From Bacillota bacterium (GTDB lineage: Bacteria > Bacillota > Bacilli > Alicyclobacillales > Alicyclobacillaceae): DNA of 16,080 nucleotides. This document shows, piece after piece, positions 8,280-15,626 of the stretch. The position numbers and the translations under genes were made by a program. Location: contig JAKADF010000021.1 of assembly GCA_021820805.1 (NCBI GenBank), positions 1-16,080 of the forward strand. Direction: 5' to 3'. The first letter of the stretch is position 1. Every line of letters begins with the position of its first letter. A model generated the notes under the pieces. The model ran no database searches, was not told where the DNA came from, and saw only the letters and a list, made by a program, of their open reading frames with translations.

Positions 8280-8296
8280 GTTCCGTATAGAGAAAC
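8280..8296. promoter_or_regulatory. Operator candidate (site 3) between praR and praA
   Basis: GTTCCGTATAGAGAAAC is an imperfect inverted repeat and matches 14 of 17 positions with each of the sites at 1264-1280 and 2888-2904. An additional inverted repeat CGGAA (8265-8269) / TTCCG (8281-8285) overlaps its left arm, and TGTTC (8279-8283) / GAACA (8299-8303) spans it, so more than one dimer could be accommodated. It lies just upstream of the predicted praA -35 region and about 85 bp upstream of the praR start. Confidence 0.6.
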
Positions 8297-8303
8297 TTGA
8301 ACA

Positions 8304-8332
8304 TCGTGAATGATTCTATTCAATGATATCAT
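8304..8332 (+). promoter_or_regulatory. Probable praA promoter with extended -10
   Basis: TGATATCAT at 8324-8332 reads as an extended -10 (TGnTATCAT; the hexamer matches TATAAT at 5 of 6). The -35 at 8304-8309 (TCGTGA) is weak with a 17-bp spacer. The alternative is TTGAAC at 8297-8302 with TTCAAT at 8319-8324. Transcription near 8339 would give a leader of about 87 nt. Confidence 0.4.
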
Positions 8333-8425
8333 CCTGATAAACAAATCGTATCTGAAAATTTATTTAAATTATGAAGGGTTTAAGTTTGTAAAGTTATTTG
8401 GAATTTAGAAAGGAGGAGAAGTGGT

Positions 8426-9235
8426 GTGAGTCTAGAGCTTGCCATGATTTCACCCCATACTCCGAGGATATGTCATAAGGATAAAGTTGCTGATTTCCAA
8501 AAGCCGATGGTTGAGGCGATGAATCAGGCAGCAGACGTGATTGATAAGATTCATCCTGATGTTGTGGTTTTAGTTTCGTGCCACTGGGCCTCAAGTTTTA
8601 TCCATTATGTAGATGCAACACCAAGGCATAAAGGGATTTTAACCGCTTTTGAATGTCCAGACATCATCACAGATGTGCCGTACGACCATCCCGGTCATAC
8701 CGAGTTTGCGAATGAATTAGTCGAAGCAGGCAAAAAGGCAGGTCTGTCCGTTGTTGGCATCAACGATCCAGAGTACGTTTGGGATTACGGAACAGTAGTT
8801 CCTTTGCGGTATTTAATTAAAGATTTAAGTATACCGATTGTGGACTTGTCTGTCTGTTGGGCTGCATCCCTGCAAGAGACAACGGAGTGGGGGAAGGTGA
8901 TTGGTGAAGTTATAGGAGCTTCCCCACTGAAAGTTGTGTTTATAGCTAGCGGGGCGTTGGCCCACAATATCGGCCGTGGTCCTGAAAAATGGCCCAATCG
9001 TACAGAGCAGGCATTAGATCGCGAGTTTTGCAGTTATTTAGTCGAAGGAGACAGGGCTGCGGCACTCGAAATGCTTCCAACTTATGCACGTGCTGCCGCG
9101 GTTGAGTCCGGCGGGCGGCATGTGGCCATGTTGCTCGGTGTCTTGCACGATAAGTTTACGGGTGTTCTTCATGGATATGGGCCATCATCTGGATCAGGAA
9201 ATCCTGTACTCACACTGCAATACGCAGCAGTATAA
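8426..9235 (+). CDS. praA: Protocatechuate 2,3-dioxygenase, class III (LigB-type) extradiol dioxygenase
   Basis: Non-haem Fe(II) ring-cleaving enzyme of 269 residues, predicted to cut protocatechuate between C2 and C3 to give 5-carboxy-2-hydroxymuconate-6-semialdehyde. Ligands expected of the LigB fold are present: His11 (ISPHTP), His53 (VSCHW) and Glu227 (AAAVESGG). His180 (GALAHN) is the likely catalytic His. The widely conserved DHG motif reads DYG at 120-122 (see findings). The start is GTG at 8426, about 10 nt after AAGGAGG. It is the first gene of an eight-gene operon in the order praA-B-E-G-F-D-C-H, as in Paenibacillus sp. JJ-1b. The exact ring-cleavage position is inferred from that order and from a PraH-type decarboxylase in the same operon, not from this sequence alone; a DODA-like or other catechol dioxygenase is the alternative. 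Confidence 0.83.
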   Translation: MSLELAMISPHTPRICHKDKVADFQKPMVEAMNQAADVIDKIHPDVVVLVSCHWASSFIHYVDATPRHKGILTAFECPDIITDVPYDHPGHTEFANELVEAGKKAGLSVVGINDPEYVWDYGTVVPLRYLIKDLSIPIVDLSVCWAASLQETTEWGKVIGEVIGASPLKVVFIASGALAHNIGRGPEKWPNRTEQALDREFCSYLVEGDRAAALEMLPTYARAAAVESGGRHVAMLLGVLHDKFTGVLHGYGPSSGSGNPVLTLQYAAV

Positions 9236-9268
9236 ACTGAATTCATTTGGAAATGCGAGGTAACGTAC

Positions 9269-10705
9269 ATGGAAAACTTATTGCATTTTATTAATGGAGA
9301 ATTTGTTGCATCCATAGATGGTAAAACATTTGCGAATGTAAATCCTGCGACAGGGGAGCAAATCAGCACAGTTGCCGAAGGCGGGAGGGCAGAAATTGAT
9401 AAATCCGTTGCTGCTGCAAGAAAGGCGTTTAAGAGCTGGAGTAAAACAACACCGGCGGCGAGGGCGGCTATTATGCATCAAATCGCGAATTTAATAGATG
9501 AGAGAGTCGAGGAACTGGCACTTCTCGAAACACTTGATACCGGCAAGCCGCTGACACTGTCACGGAACCTCGATATTCCACGTGCTGCATACAACTTCCG
9601 GTTTTTTGCTGATTTCGTAAAAGGGATGGGCACAGAATGCTTTGAGATGGAAGGTGTCGCACTTAACTATGCGCTCCGTAGACCAGTTGGTGTTGCAGGG
9701 CTGATTTCACCATGGAACTTGCCCCTTCTTCTATTAACTTGGAAGGTTGCACCCTGTTTAGCTGCAGGAAATACGTGCGTCATTAAGCCGGCGGAACTAA
9801 CGCCAACTACGGCGACAAAACTGGCTGAAATTTGTAAGGATGCAGGTCTGCCAGATGGAGTTCTGAATGTGGTTCATGGTTTTGGACCGGATGCAGCAGG
9901 ATCATTCTTAACCGAACACAAAGACGTCGATTTGATTTCCCTGACTGGTGAAACGACAACAGGAAAAGCGGTTATGAAGGCAGCCTCAAGCGGGCTAAAG
10001 CGACTCTCATTTGAACTCGGCGGTAAGAACCCGAATATTATCTTTGCGGATTGTGATTTGGAAGATGCGCTTGAAACGACGCTGCGGTCTAGTTTCAGCA
10101 ACCAAGGTGAAGTATGTTTATGCGGATCCCGGATTTATGTCGAACGTCCTTTGTACGAAACATTTGTTAACAGGTTGGCAGATAAAGCTGCGCAGATGGT
10201 TGTAGGCGATCCGCTTGATCCAAAAACAAATGTAGGTGCACTAATTAGTGCGGAACATTTGGAACGCGTAGAAGGGTTTATAGAGCGTGCTTCTGCAGAA
10301 GGATGCCGTATTCTTGTTGGAGGGAAACGACCAGCGAATTTGGCGAAAGGCGCCTACCTGGAACCAACCGTTATTGTAGATGTAGGAAATGATTGTGAAA
10401 TTGCTAGGCAAGAAGTGTTTGGCCCCGTTGTTACGGTGCAGCCGTTTGATACAGAAGAAGAAGTTCTCAAAATCGCAAATGACACAAAATACGGACTTAG
10501 TGCTACGATTTGGACAAATGACCTTAAGAGAGCCCACAGGGTGGCAGGAGAGATTGAGGCCGGGATTATTTGGGTAAACACTTGGTTTTTACGCGACTTA
10601 AGAACACCGTTTGGCGGAATGAAAGAAAGTGGTGTTGGCAGAGAGGGTGGTGTTCATAGTTTCGAATTCTTCTCAGAATTAAAGAATGTTTGCATTAAGT
10701 TGTAA
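9269..10705 (+). CDS. praB: 2-hydroxymuconate-6-semialdehyde dehydrogenase
   Basis: NAD+-dependent aldehyde dehydrogenase of 478 residues (family about 486) that oxidises 2-hydroxymuconate-6-semialdehyde to 2-hydroxymuconate. Asn150 (SPWNLP), Glu249 (FELGGKNP) and nucleophile Cys283 (NQGEVCLCGSR) are in place. The motif GETTTG at 227-232 in place of the common GSTxxG, together with NQGEVCL, is typical of the XylG/DmpC/AmnC semialdehyde dehydrogenase branch. The ATG at 9269 follows GAGG by 8 nt and lies 33 bp after praA. No 2-hydroxymuconate semialdehyde hydrolase (XylF type) is present in the window, so flux goes through this oxidative branch. Confidence 0.92.
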   Translation: MENLLHFINGEFVASIDGKTFANVNPATGEQISTVAEGGRAEIDKSVAAARKAFKSWSKTTPAARAAIMHQIANLIDERVEELALLETLDTGKPLTLSRNLDIPRAAYNFRFFADFVKGMGTECFEMEGVALNYALRRPVGVAGLISPWNLPLLLLTWKVAPCLAAGNTCVIKPAELTPTTATKLAEICKDAGLPDGVLNVVHGFGPDAAGSFLTEHKDVDLISLTGETTTGKAVMKAASSGLKRLSFELGGKNPNIIFADCDLEDALETTLRSSFSNQGEVCLCGSRIYVERPLYETFVNRLADKAAQMVVGDPLDPKTNVGALISAEHLERVEGFIERASAEGCRILVGGKRPANLAKGAYLEPTVIVDVGNDCEIARQEVFGPVVTVQPFDTEEEVLKIANDTKYGLSATIWTNDLKRAHRVAGEIEAGIIWVNTWFLRDLRTPFGGMKESGVGREGGVHSFEFFSELKNVCIKL

Positions 10706-10721
10706 GAGGGGAGCAAGTCTT

Positions 10722-11513
10722 ATGGGAGAGCCGCTTACCATCCAGATATCTGACGGGGCAGATAAACTCTATCAGGCCGAACAAAACCTTTCTGTGATTT
10801 CGCCTCTTACAGCGGAATTTACGGATATGAGTATTGAAACCGCCTATCAAATTCAAATGAAGAACGTCCTTAGAAAAGAAGCTTCGGGTGACCGAATTGT
10901 TGGACACAAAATAGGTCTAACAAGTAAACCAATGCAGCACATGCTTGGGGTCAACGAACCTGACTTTGGTCATCTGTTTGCATCCATGTACTATCAATCG
11001 GGGGATGTTATCGATTACCCGCTTATTCAACCGAAAGTAGAACCTGAGCTTGCTTTTGTATTGAAGGAAGACTTAGAAGGCGAGAGTGTCAGCGTTCAGG
11101 ATGTCATTCGCGCGACCCAATATATCTTGCCAGCAATTGAAGTTATAGACAGTCGGATTGCAGACTGGAAAATACGTCTTGCAGACACAATTTCGGATAA
11201 TGCATCTTCTGGATGTTTCGTTCTAAGCAATTTTGCAAGTTCAATTGAAAATTTGAATTTTTTAACAACGGGTGCAGTGATGAAAATAAATGATAAAGTT
11301 GTGCAAACTGGTGCAGGAGCTGCCGTACTTGGGAATCCAGCGCTTGCTGTTGCATGGCTTGCAAATAAACTGAATGCACTCGGTACTACGCTTAAAAGCG
11401 GCGACGTAGTATTGTCTGGAGCCGTCAGTGCTGCGGTTGCTGTTATACCTGGAGACCATGTATCTGTATCATTTGGCAAACTTGGCCGGGTTGAAGCGAC
11501 ATTACGGAAGTAA
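10722..11513 (+). CDS. praE: 2-hydroxypenta-2,4-dienoate (2-keto-4-pentenoate) hydratase
   Basis: Divalent-metal-dependent hydratase of the MhpD/DmpE family, 263 residues, adding water to 2-hydroxypenta-2,4-dienoate to give 4-hydroxy-2-oxovalerate. The metal-binding acids appear as Glu107-x-Glu109 (VEPELAF) and Glu140 (PAIEVIDSR). The segment VGHKIGLTSKPMQ near 60-72 is of hydratase type and differs from the AKQ version in the paralogous decarboxylase PraD. The start chosen is ATG at 10722, after AAGAGGGGAG. An upstream ATG at 10686 would overlap praB and lacks a ribosome binding site. The gap to praB is 16 bp. Confidence 0.9.
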   Translation: MGEPLTIQISDGADKLYQAEQNLSVISPLTAEFTDMSIETAYQIQMKNVLRKEASGDRIVGHKIGLTSKPMQHMLGVNEPDFGHLFASMYYQSGDVIDYPLIQPKVEPELAFVLKEDLEGESVSVQDVIRATQYILPAIEVIDSRIADWKIRLADTISDNASSGCFVLSNFASSIENLNFLTTGAVMKINDKVVQTGAGAAVLGNPALAVAWLANKLNALGTTLKSGDVVLSGAVSAAVAVIPGDHVSVSFGKLGRVEATLRK

Positions 11514-11565
11514 ACAAAAACCATTTGAAGCAGTATCGTAACGAAGAATTTTGGGAGGGATGGAC

Positions 11566-12450
11566 ATGGCAAAATTATCTGCCGCCATTGTTGGATCTGG
11601 CAATATTGGCACAGATCTTATGATAAAGCTTATGAGAAGCAACTGGATTGAGCCTCAGTGGATGATTGGAATTGACCCTGAATCCGATGGACTTAAGAGA
11701 GCAAATAAAAATGGACTGCAAGTTTCTGCAGAAGGCCTCCGTGCTGTTCTCGATTCAGGTGCGAAACCTGATGTTGTATTTGATGCAACGAGTGCAAAAG
11801 CACATGTTCGCCATGCAAAAATTCTGCGGGAAGCAGGAATTCAAGCTATTGATTTAACGCCTGCTGCACGCGGACCGTATGTAATTGCAGCAGTTAATTT
11901 AAAAGAACATTTAGAATCTGAAAACGTTAATATGGTAACCTGCGGCGGACAGGCAACGGTACCGATTGTAAACGCGGTCAGCCGAGTTGTTGGTGTTTCT
12001 TATTCGGAAATTGTTGCAACGATTTCGAGTAAAAGCGCTGGTCCCGGCACAAGACAAAACATAGACGAATTTACGGAAACAACAGCACGAGCGGTCGAAT
12101 CTATTGGCGGTGCAGCGCGTGGGAAAGCTATCATCATCCTAAATCCAGCAAACCCGCCGATTCTCATGCGTGATACAATCTACTGCTTAATGGAAGAAGC
12201 GAATGAAGACATATACGAACGAGTAGATAGGTCCATTCGGGAAATGGTAGAGCATGTACAAACCTATGTGCCTGGTTACAGACTCAATCGAGATCCGATT
12301 TTTAAAGATAATCAAGTCAGTGTATCAATTGAAGTAGAAGGGTTAGGAGATTATCTCCCTATCTACGCTGGGAATCTCGATATTATGACGGCATCCGCAG
12401 TGAAGTTTGGAGAAGAATTTGCAAAATATCAATTGTCGATTCGTAAGTGA
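11566..12450 (+). CDS. praG: Acetaldehyde dehydrogenase (acylating)
   Basis: CoA-dependent acetaldehyde dehydrogenase of the DmpF/MhpF family, 294 residues (family about 310). It converts acetaldehyde, CoA and NAD+ to acetyl-CoA. Seen: the N-terminal Rossmann motif VGSGNIG at 9-15, DATSA near 73, the nucleophile Cys126 in VTCGGQAT, and RDTIYC further on. In this family the enzyme forms a channelling complex with the 4-hydroxy-2-oxovalerate aldolase, which is the next gene, 13 bp downstream. ATG 11566 is chosen because GGGAGGG ends 6 nt before it; ATG 11560 touches the ribosome binding site and TTG 11551 precedes it. Confidence 0.92.
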   Translation: MAKLSAAIVGSGNIGTDLMIKLMRSNWIEPQWMIGIDPESDGLKRANKNGLQVSAEGLRAVLDSGAKPDVVFDATSAKAHVRHAKILREAGIQAIDLTPAARGPYVIAAVNLKEHLESENVNMVTCGGQATVPIVNAVSRVVGVSYSEIVATISSKSAGPGTRQNIDEFTETTARAVESIGGAARGKAIIILNPANPPILMRDTIYCLMEEANEDIYERVDRSIREMVEHVQTYVPGYRLNRDPIFKDNQVSVSIEVEGLGDYLPIYAGNLDIMTASAVKFGEEFAKYQLSIRK

Positions 12451-12463
12451 GGGGGACTTGTTT

Positions 12464-13480
12464 ATGGCATATAAATATAAAATTGAACTGACGGATGTAA
12501 CACTTCGTGATGGAATGCATGCTGTTCGGCACCAGTTTAGCGTCGATGATGTATCGGCAATTGCATCGGCACTTGATGGGACCGGGGTTGCTTTGATTGA
12601 AGCAACCCACGGTGATGGCCTTGGCGGGAGTTCTGTGCAGTACGGGTTTGCAAAGGAAACGGAAGAAGACTTTCTGCGCGCTGCATGCAGCGCTGTGAAA
12701 AATACGAAAATTGCGGCTTTGTTGCTGCCTGGAATCGGGATAGTAGATGAAATGAAGCGCGCTGTTGAATATGGTATAAAAGCAGTTCGTATTGCTACAC
12801 ACTCGACGGAGGCGGATATTTCGCAGCAGCATATTGAAGAAGCTCGAAAATTAAACCTCGACACAGTTGGTTTTTTGATGATGGCTCATATGACGCCTGT
12901 TGAAGTGTTGGCAGAAGAAGCGAAAAAAATGGCATCCTATGGTGCTCACTGCGTTTACATTGTAGATTCAGCGGGTGCGATGTTGATGGACGAGGCACGC
13001 CGCAAGGTTTCTGCACTGCGTAATGTGCTTCCTGATGATGTACAAGTTGGTTTTCATGCGCACAACAATCTAGGAGTCTCTGTTGCAAATTCAATTGCGG
13101 CAGTAGAAGAAGGCGCGTATCGAATTGATGCAAGCTTAGCTGGACTCGGTGCTGGTGCTGGCAATACGCCAATCGAGGTGTTTGTGGCAGCATGTGAAAA
13201 GTATGGTATTGATACTGGCGTGAATTTGTACCCAATTATGGATGCAGCGGAAGATGTGTTGCGTCCAAGAATAGATCATCCTGTTCTAACAGACAAAGTG
13301 AGTCTGACAATCGGCTACGCTGGCGTTTATTCAAGCTTCTTACATCATGCAACCAAAGCAGCAAAACAATTTTCTGTAGATCCACGGGACGTTCTCGTTG
13401 AAATGGGCAAACGCAAAGTCGTTGGCGGCCAGGAAGACATGATTGTCGATGTTGCGTTTGAGTTGGCACACAGGAGTTAA
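12464..13480 (+). CDS. praF: 4-hydroxy-2-oxovalerate aldolase
   Basis: Metal-dependent class II pyruvate aldolase of the DmpG/BphI family, 338 residues (family about 340-350). It splits 4-hydroxy-2-oxovalerate into pyruvate and acetaldehyde, passing the aldehyde to PraG through a tunnel. The barrel begins with TLRDGMHA: Arg15, metal ligand Asp16 and catalytic His19. The other metal ligands are His198 and His200 in GFHAHNN. The C-terminal helical region (GYAGVYSSFLHH) is the part that contacts the dehydrogenase in relatives. ATG 12464 follows GAGGGGG by about 8 nt. Confidence 0.93.
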   Translation: MAYKYKIELTDVTLRDGMHAVRHQFSVDDVSAIASALDGTGVALIEATHGDGLGGSSVQYGFAKETEEDFLRAACSAVKNTKIAALLLPGIGIVDEMKRAVEYGIKAVRIATHSTEADISQQHIEEARKLNLDTVGFLMMAHMTPVEVLAEEAKKMASYGAHCVYIVDSAGAMLMDEARRKVSALRNVLPDDVQVGFHAHNNLGVSVANSIAAVEEGAYRIDASLAGLGAGAGNTPIEVFVAACEKYGIDTGVNLYPIMDAAEDVLRPRIDHPVLTDKVSLTIGYAGVYSSFLHHATKAAKQFSVDPRDVLVEMGKRKVVGGQEDMIVDVAFELAHRS

Positions 13481-13558
13481 CCCATGGCCTTTGATTTATG
13501 GAATGTTTCTGGAATGAGTTATGAACCATGAGCCATTTTCCGAAGTGGAGGAATCATT

Positions 13559-14332
13559 GTGTCGCTAATAGAGATTGCAAATGAAATATACAGACATCAA
13601 AAGGAAGCCGAGGAGTTAGAAAAGATTACGCTCCGTTACGATGGCCTCTCAGTTGATGATGCGTACGAAATTCAACGTCTTTGTGTTGAACAAGCACTTG
13701 CATCTGGTGATTCACTTGTAGGATGGAAAATGGGTTTGACGAGCAAAGCGAAACAACAATCGGTTGGAGTTGACGAGGCCATTTATGGACGTTTGCTTGC
13801 TTCGATGGAAATGGCAAATCCAGAATTGTCGCTTGAGAAACTTATTCATCCTCGCATTGAACCCGAAATCGCGTTTGTCTTCAAGCGAAAGCTGGAAGGA
13901 CCAAGGGTTACGCCTCGGGATGTTTGGCTTGCAACAGAGTGTATTATGCCAGCCGTTGAAGTAATTGACAGCAGGTACAAGAACTTCTCCTTTACACTTG
14001 TGGATGTCGTGGCAGATAACGCGTCGGGGGCTAAGTTCTTTGTTGCTGACCAAGCGTTTTCACCATACCAGTTTGCATGGGATGAAGTGGGAGTCGTAAT
14101 GAAGAAAAATGGAGAAGTCATGCAAACAGGTGCAGGTGCGGCTGTGCTGGGGCATCCAGTACGGTCAATCGTCGAACTTTTCCAGATGTTAAATCGTACA
14201 GGCGGGAGTATTGAGCCAGGTATGGTTGTATTAACGGGCGGAATCACGGAGGCAATTCATGTTTATGAAGGTGACAGAGTATCTGTGGAGTTTGACCAGT
14301 TAGGTGAAATAAATATTACGGTCCGTGCATAA
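13559..14332 (+). CDS. praD: 4-oxalocrotonate decarboxylase
   Basis: A 257-residue member of the DmpH/XylI family, paralogous to the hydratase PraE. It decarboxylates 4-oxalocrotonate to 2-hydroxypenta-2,4-dienoate and in relatives forms a complex with the hydratase. The metal acids Glu101-x-Glu103 (IEPEIAF) and Glu134 (AVEVIDSR) are present. VGWKMGLTSKAKQ at 54-66 is the decarboxylase version of this loop. The start is GTG at 13559, 7 nt after GGAGG. The 78-bp gap from praF is the longest in the operon and could encode a 15-residue peptide (see findings). Confidence 0.9.
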   Translation: MSLIEIANEIYRHQKEAEELEKITLRYDGLSVDDAYEIQRLCVEQALASGDSLVGWKMGLTSKAKQQSVGVDEAIYGRLLASMEMANPELSLEKLIHPRIEPEIAFVFKRKLEGPRVTPRDVWLATECIMPAVEVIDSRYKNFSFTLVDVVADNASGAKFFVADQAFSPYQFAWDEVGVVMKKNGEVMQTGAGAAVLGHPVRSIVELFQMLNRTGGSIEPGMVVLTGGITEAIHVYEGDRVSVEFDQLGEINITVRA

Positions 14333-14361
14333 ATCAAAAGTTGCATAAAAGGAGGGGGCTT

Positions 14362-14595
14362 ATGCCGTTAATCCAAGTACATCTATTAGAGGGGCGGTCG
14401 CCTGAAGCAAAGAAAGCATTTATTTCGGAAATTACGAACGCGGCTGTGCGAACATTGAATGCAAAACCTGAAACAGTCCGCGTTTTGCTCTATGAGCTGC
14501 CTCCAGAACACTGGGCAGTTGGCGGGGAGACAAAGGCAGACCAGACAGCGGCTGCAGCTCTCCATGCAGCTTCCCATGGGTCGGATAAGCTATGA
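14362..14595 (+). CDS. praC: 4-oxalocrotonate tautomerase
   Basis: Small tautomerase, 77 residues with Met, converting 2-hydroxymuconate to 4-oxalocrotonate. After Met removal Pro1 is the catalytic base, and Arg11 and Arg39 fall exactly at the canonical 4-OT positions. Position 50 is Trp (PPEHW) where the Pseudomonas enzyme has Phe. The chain is longer than the 62-residue classical enzyme, with an Ala/His-rich tail. ATG 14362 follows GGAGGGGG; an in-frame ATG at 14341 would not leave Pro at position 2 and is rejected. It is 29 bp after praD. Confidence 0.93.
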   Translation: MPLIQVHLLEGRSPEAKKAFISEITNAAVRTLNAKPETVRVLLYELPPEHWAVGGETKADQTAAAALHAASHGSDKL

Positions 14596-14644
14596 TAACC
14601 ATAGGTAAGGTAATCTCAATTTAACTTTAGGAGAAAAAAACCCT

Positions 14645-15583
14645 ATGTTTGACGTACATGCCCATTTCGTTCCTTCAGATGTTTTGCAGTGGCTTCGTGA
14701 GAACGCTCATTTGGTCCATGCTTCTTTCGATAAGCGAGTGCCCGAAAAGGAGCCGTTTCTAACCATTAACCAAAAGTGGTCATTTGAATTGAAACGGGCA
14801 TTTTACGAGCCAAATCTTTTTTTCGAAGAACAAGAGCAAGCGTTGGTTACGCATACACTCATTTCGCCGATTCCGCAATTGTTCTTGTACGATTTTGAGC
14901 ATCAAATCACGTCAGAAGTAGCAAAGTTGTACAATCAGTCATTGCAGAATTTTGTTCATAAAAATAGAAATCGGGTGTCTGCGCTTGCTACACTGCCGCT
15001 TAATCATCCTGAACAGGCTGCAGAAGAGCTCAGCAGTGCAATGAAGATGGGACTAAAAGGCGCAATTATTGGACCAGGCCATAAAGGGGTTCCGCTTAGT
15101 GACGAACGATTTTCAGTTTTGTGGGATGTGGCGGACGAGCAAAAAGCTATCATTTTTGTTCACCCATTATTAAATGAAGATCCAAGAATTCGAAAGAAGA
15201 AAATGCCCAATATGATTGGGGTTCCGTGGGAAACAACGATTGCTGGGCTTGATTTGATACTCTGCGGAGTGCTAGACAAATATCCAAATGTGAAAATTCT
15301 CCTGGCACATGGGGGCGGATTCCTTCCCTATCAGGTTGGTCGCCTTGAACAAGGGTACAAGGTTTGGTCAGATGTCCGTTCCTCCCTGCAGATGAATCCT
15401 CTGTCTTATCTGAAACGCTTCTGGTACGACAGTGTACTGTGGGATGAAAATGCTCTTCAGTTCCTGCAAGGGTTAGTTGGAGCTGACAGGGTTCTTCCAG
15501 GTTCAGACTATCCATTTGATCTAAAAACCTGGCCGCCTCAAGTTTTTGATGAGGCTGCTGCTCGGAACTTTTTGGGAATGTAA
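14645..15583 (+). CDS. praH: 5-carboxy-2-hydroxymuconate-6-semialdehyde decarboxylase (ACMSD-type amidohydrolase)
   Basis: Zinc-dependent non-oxidative decarboxylase of the amidohydrolase superfamily, 312 residues, predicted to convert the PraA product to 2-hydroxymuconate-6-semialdehyde. Residues equivalent to those of bacterial ACMSD are visible: His5 and His7 (VHAHF), His173 (FVHPLL), His222 (LLAHGGG) and Asp288 (PGSDYPFD). Arg51 and Arg233 lie where ACMSD has its substrate-carboxylate arginines. The family includes amino- and hydroxy-carboxymuconate semialdehyde decarboxylases and 4-oxalomesaconate-type relatives; the pra operon context decides for this substrate. ATG 14645 has AGGAG 11 nt upstream. 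It is the last gene of the operon and is followed within 10 bp by a terminator. Confidence 0.88.
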   Translation: MFDVHAHFVPSDVLQWLRENAHLVHASFDKRVPEKEPFLTINQKWSFELKRAFYEPNLFFEEQEQALVTHTLISPIPQLFLYDFEHQITSEVAKLYNQSLQNFVHKNRNRVSALATLPLNHPEQAAEELSSAMKMGLKGAIIGPGHKGVPLSDERFSVLWDVADEQKAIIFVHPLLNEDPRIRKKKMPNMIGVPWETTIAGLDLILCGVLDKYPNVKILLAHGGGFLPYQVGRLEQGYKVWSDVRSSLQMNPLSYLKRFWYDSVLWDENALQFLQGLVGADRVLPGSDYPFDLKTWPPQVFDEAAARNFLGM

Positions 15584-15589
15584 CAGATG

Positions 15590-15625
15590 AAAACAGCGGC
15601 AACCCCAATTGCCGCTGTTTTAATA
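15590..15625. terminator. Bidirectional intrinsic terminator between praH and the convergent gene
   Basis: A 13-bp stem AAAACAGCGGCAA (15590-15602) / TTGCCGCTGTTTT (15609-15621) with a 6-nt CCCCAA loop. The A-rich left arm gives a U tract in either direction, so it can end both the pra operon and the minus-strand gene that stops at 15627. Confidence 0.9.
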
Positions 15626-15626
15626 T

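Noticed and set aside
11096..11572. Minus-strand open frame of 158 codons opposite praE
   Set aside because: Antisense shadow of a well-supported gene, with no domain or ribosome binding site.
12343..12864. Minus-strand open frame of 173 codons opposite praG/praF
   Set aside because: Antisense shadow spanning two recognised genes, with low-complexity Ser/Ala composition typical of shadows.
15150..15608. Minus-strand open frame of 152 codons opposite praH
   Set aside because: Antisense shadow that runs into the terminator hairpin, with no recognisable protein features.
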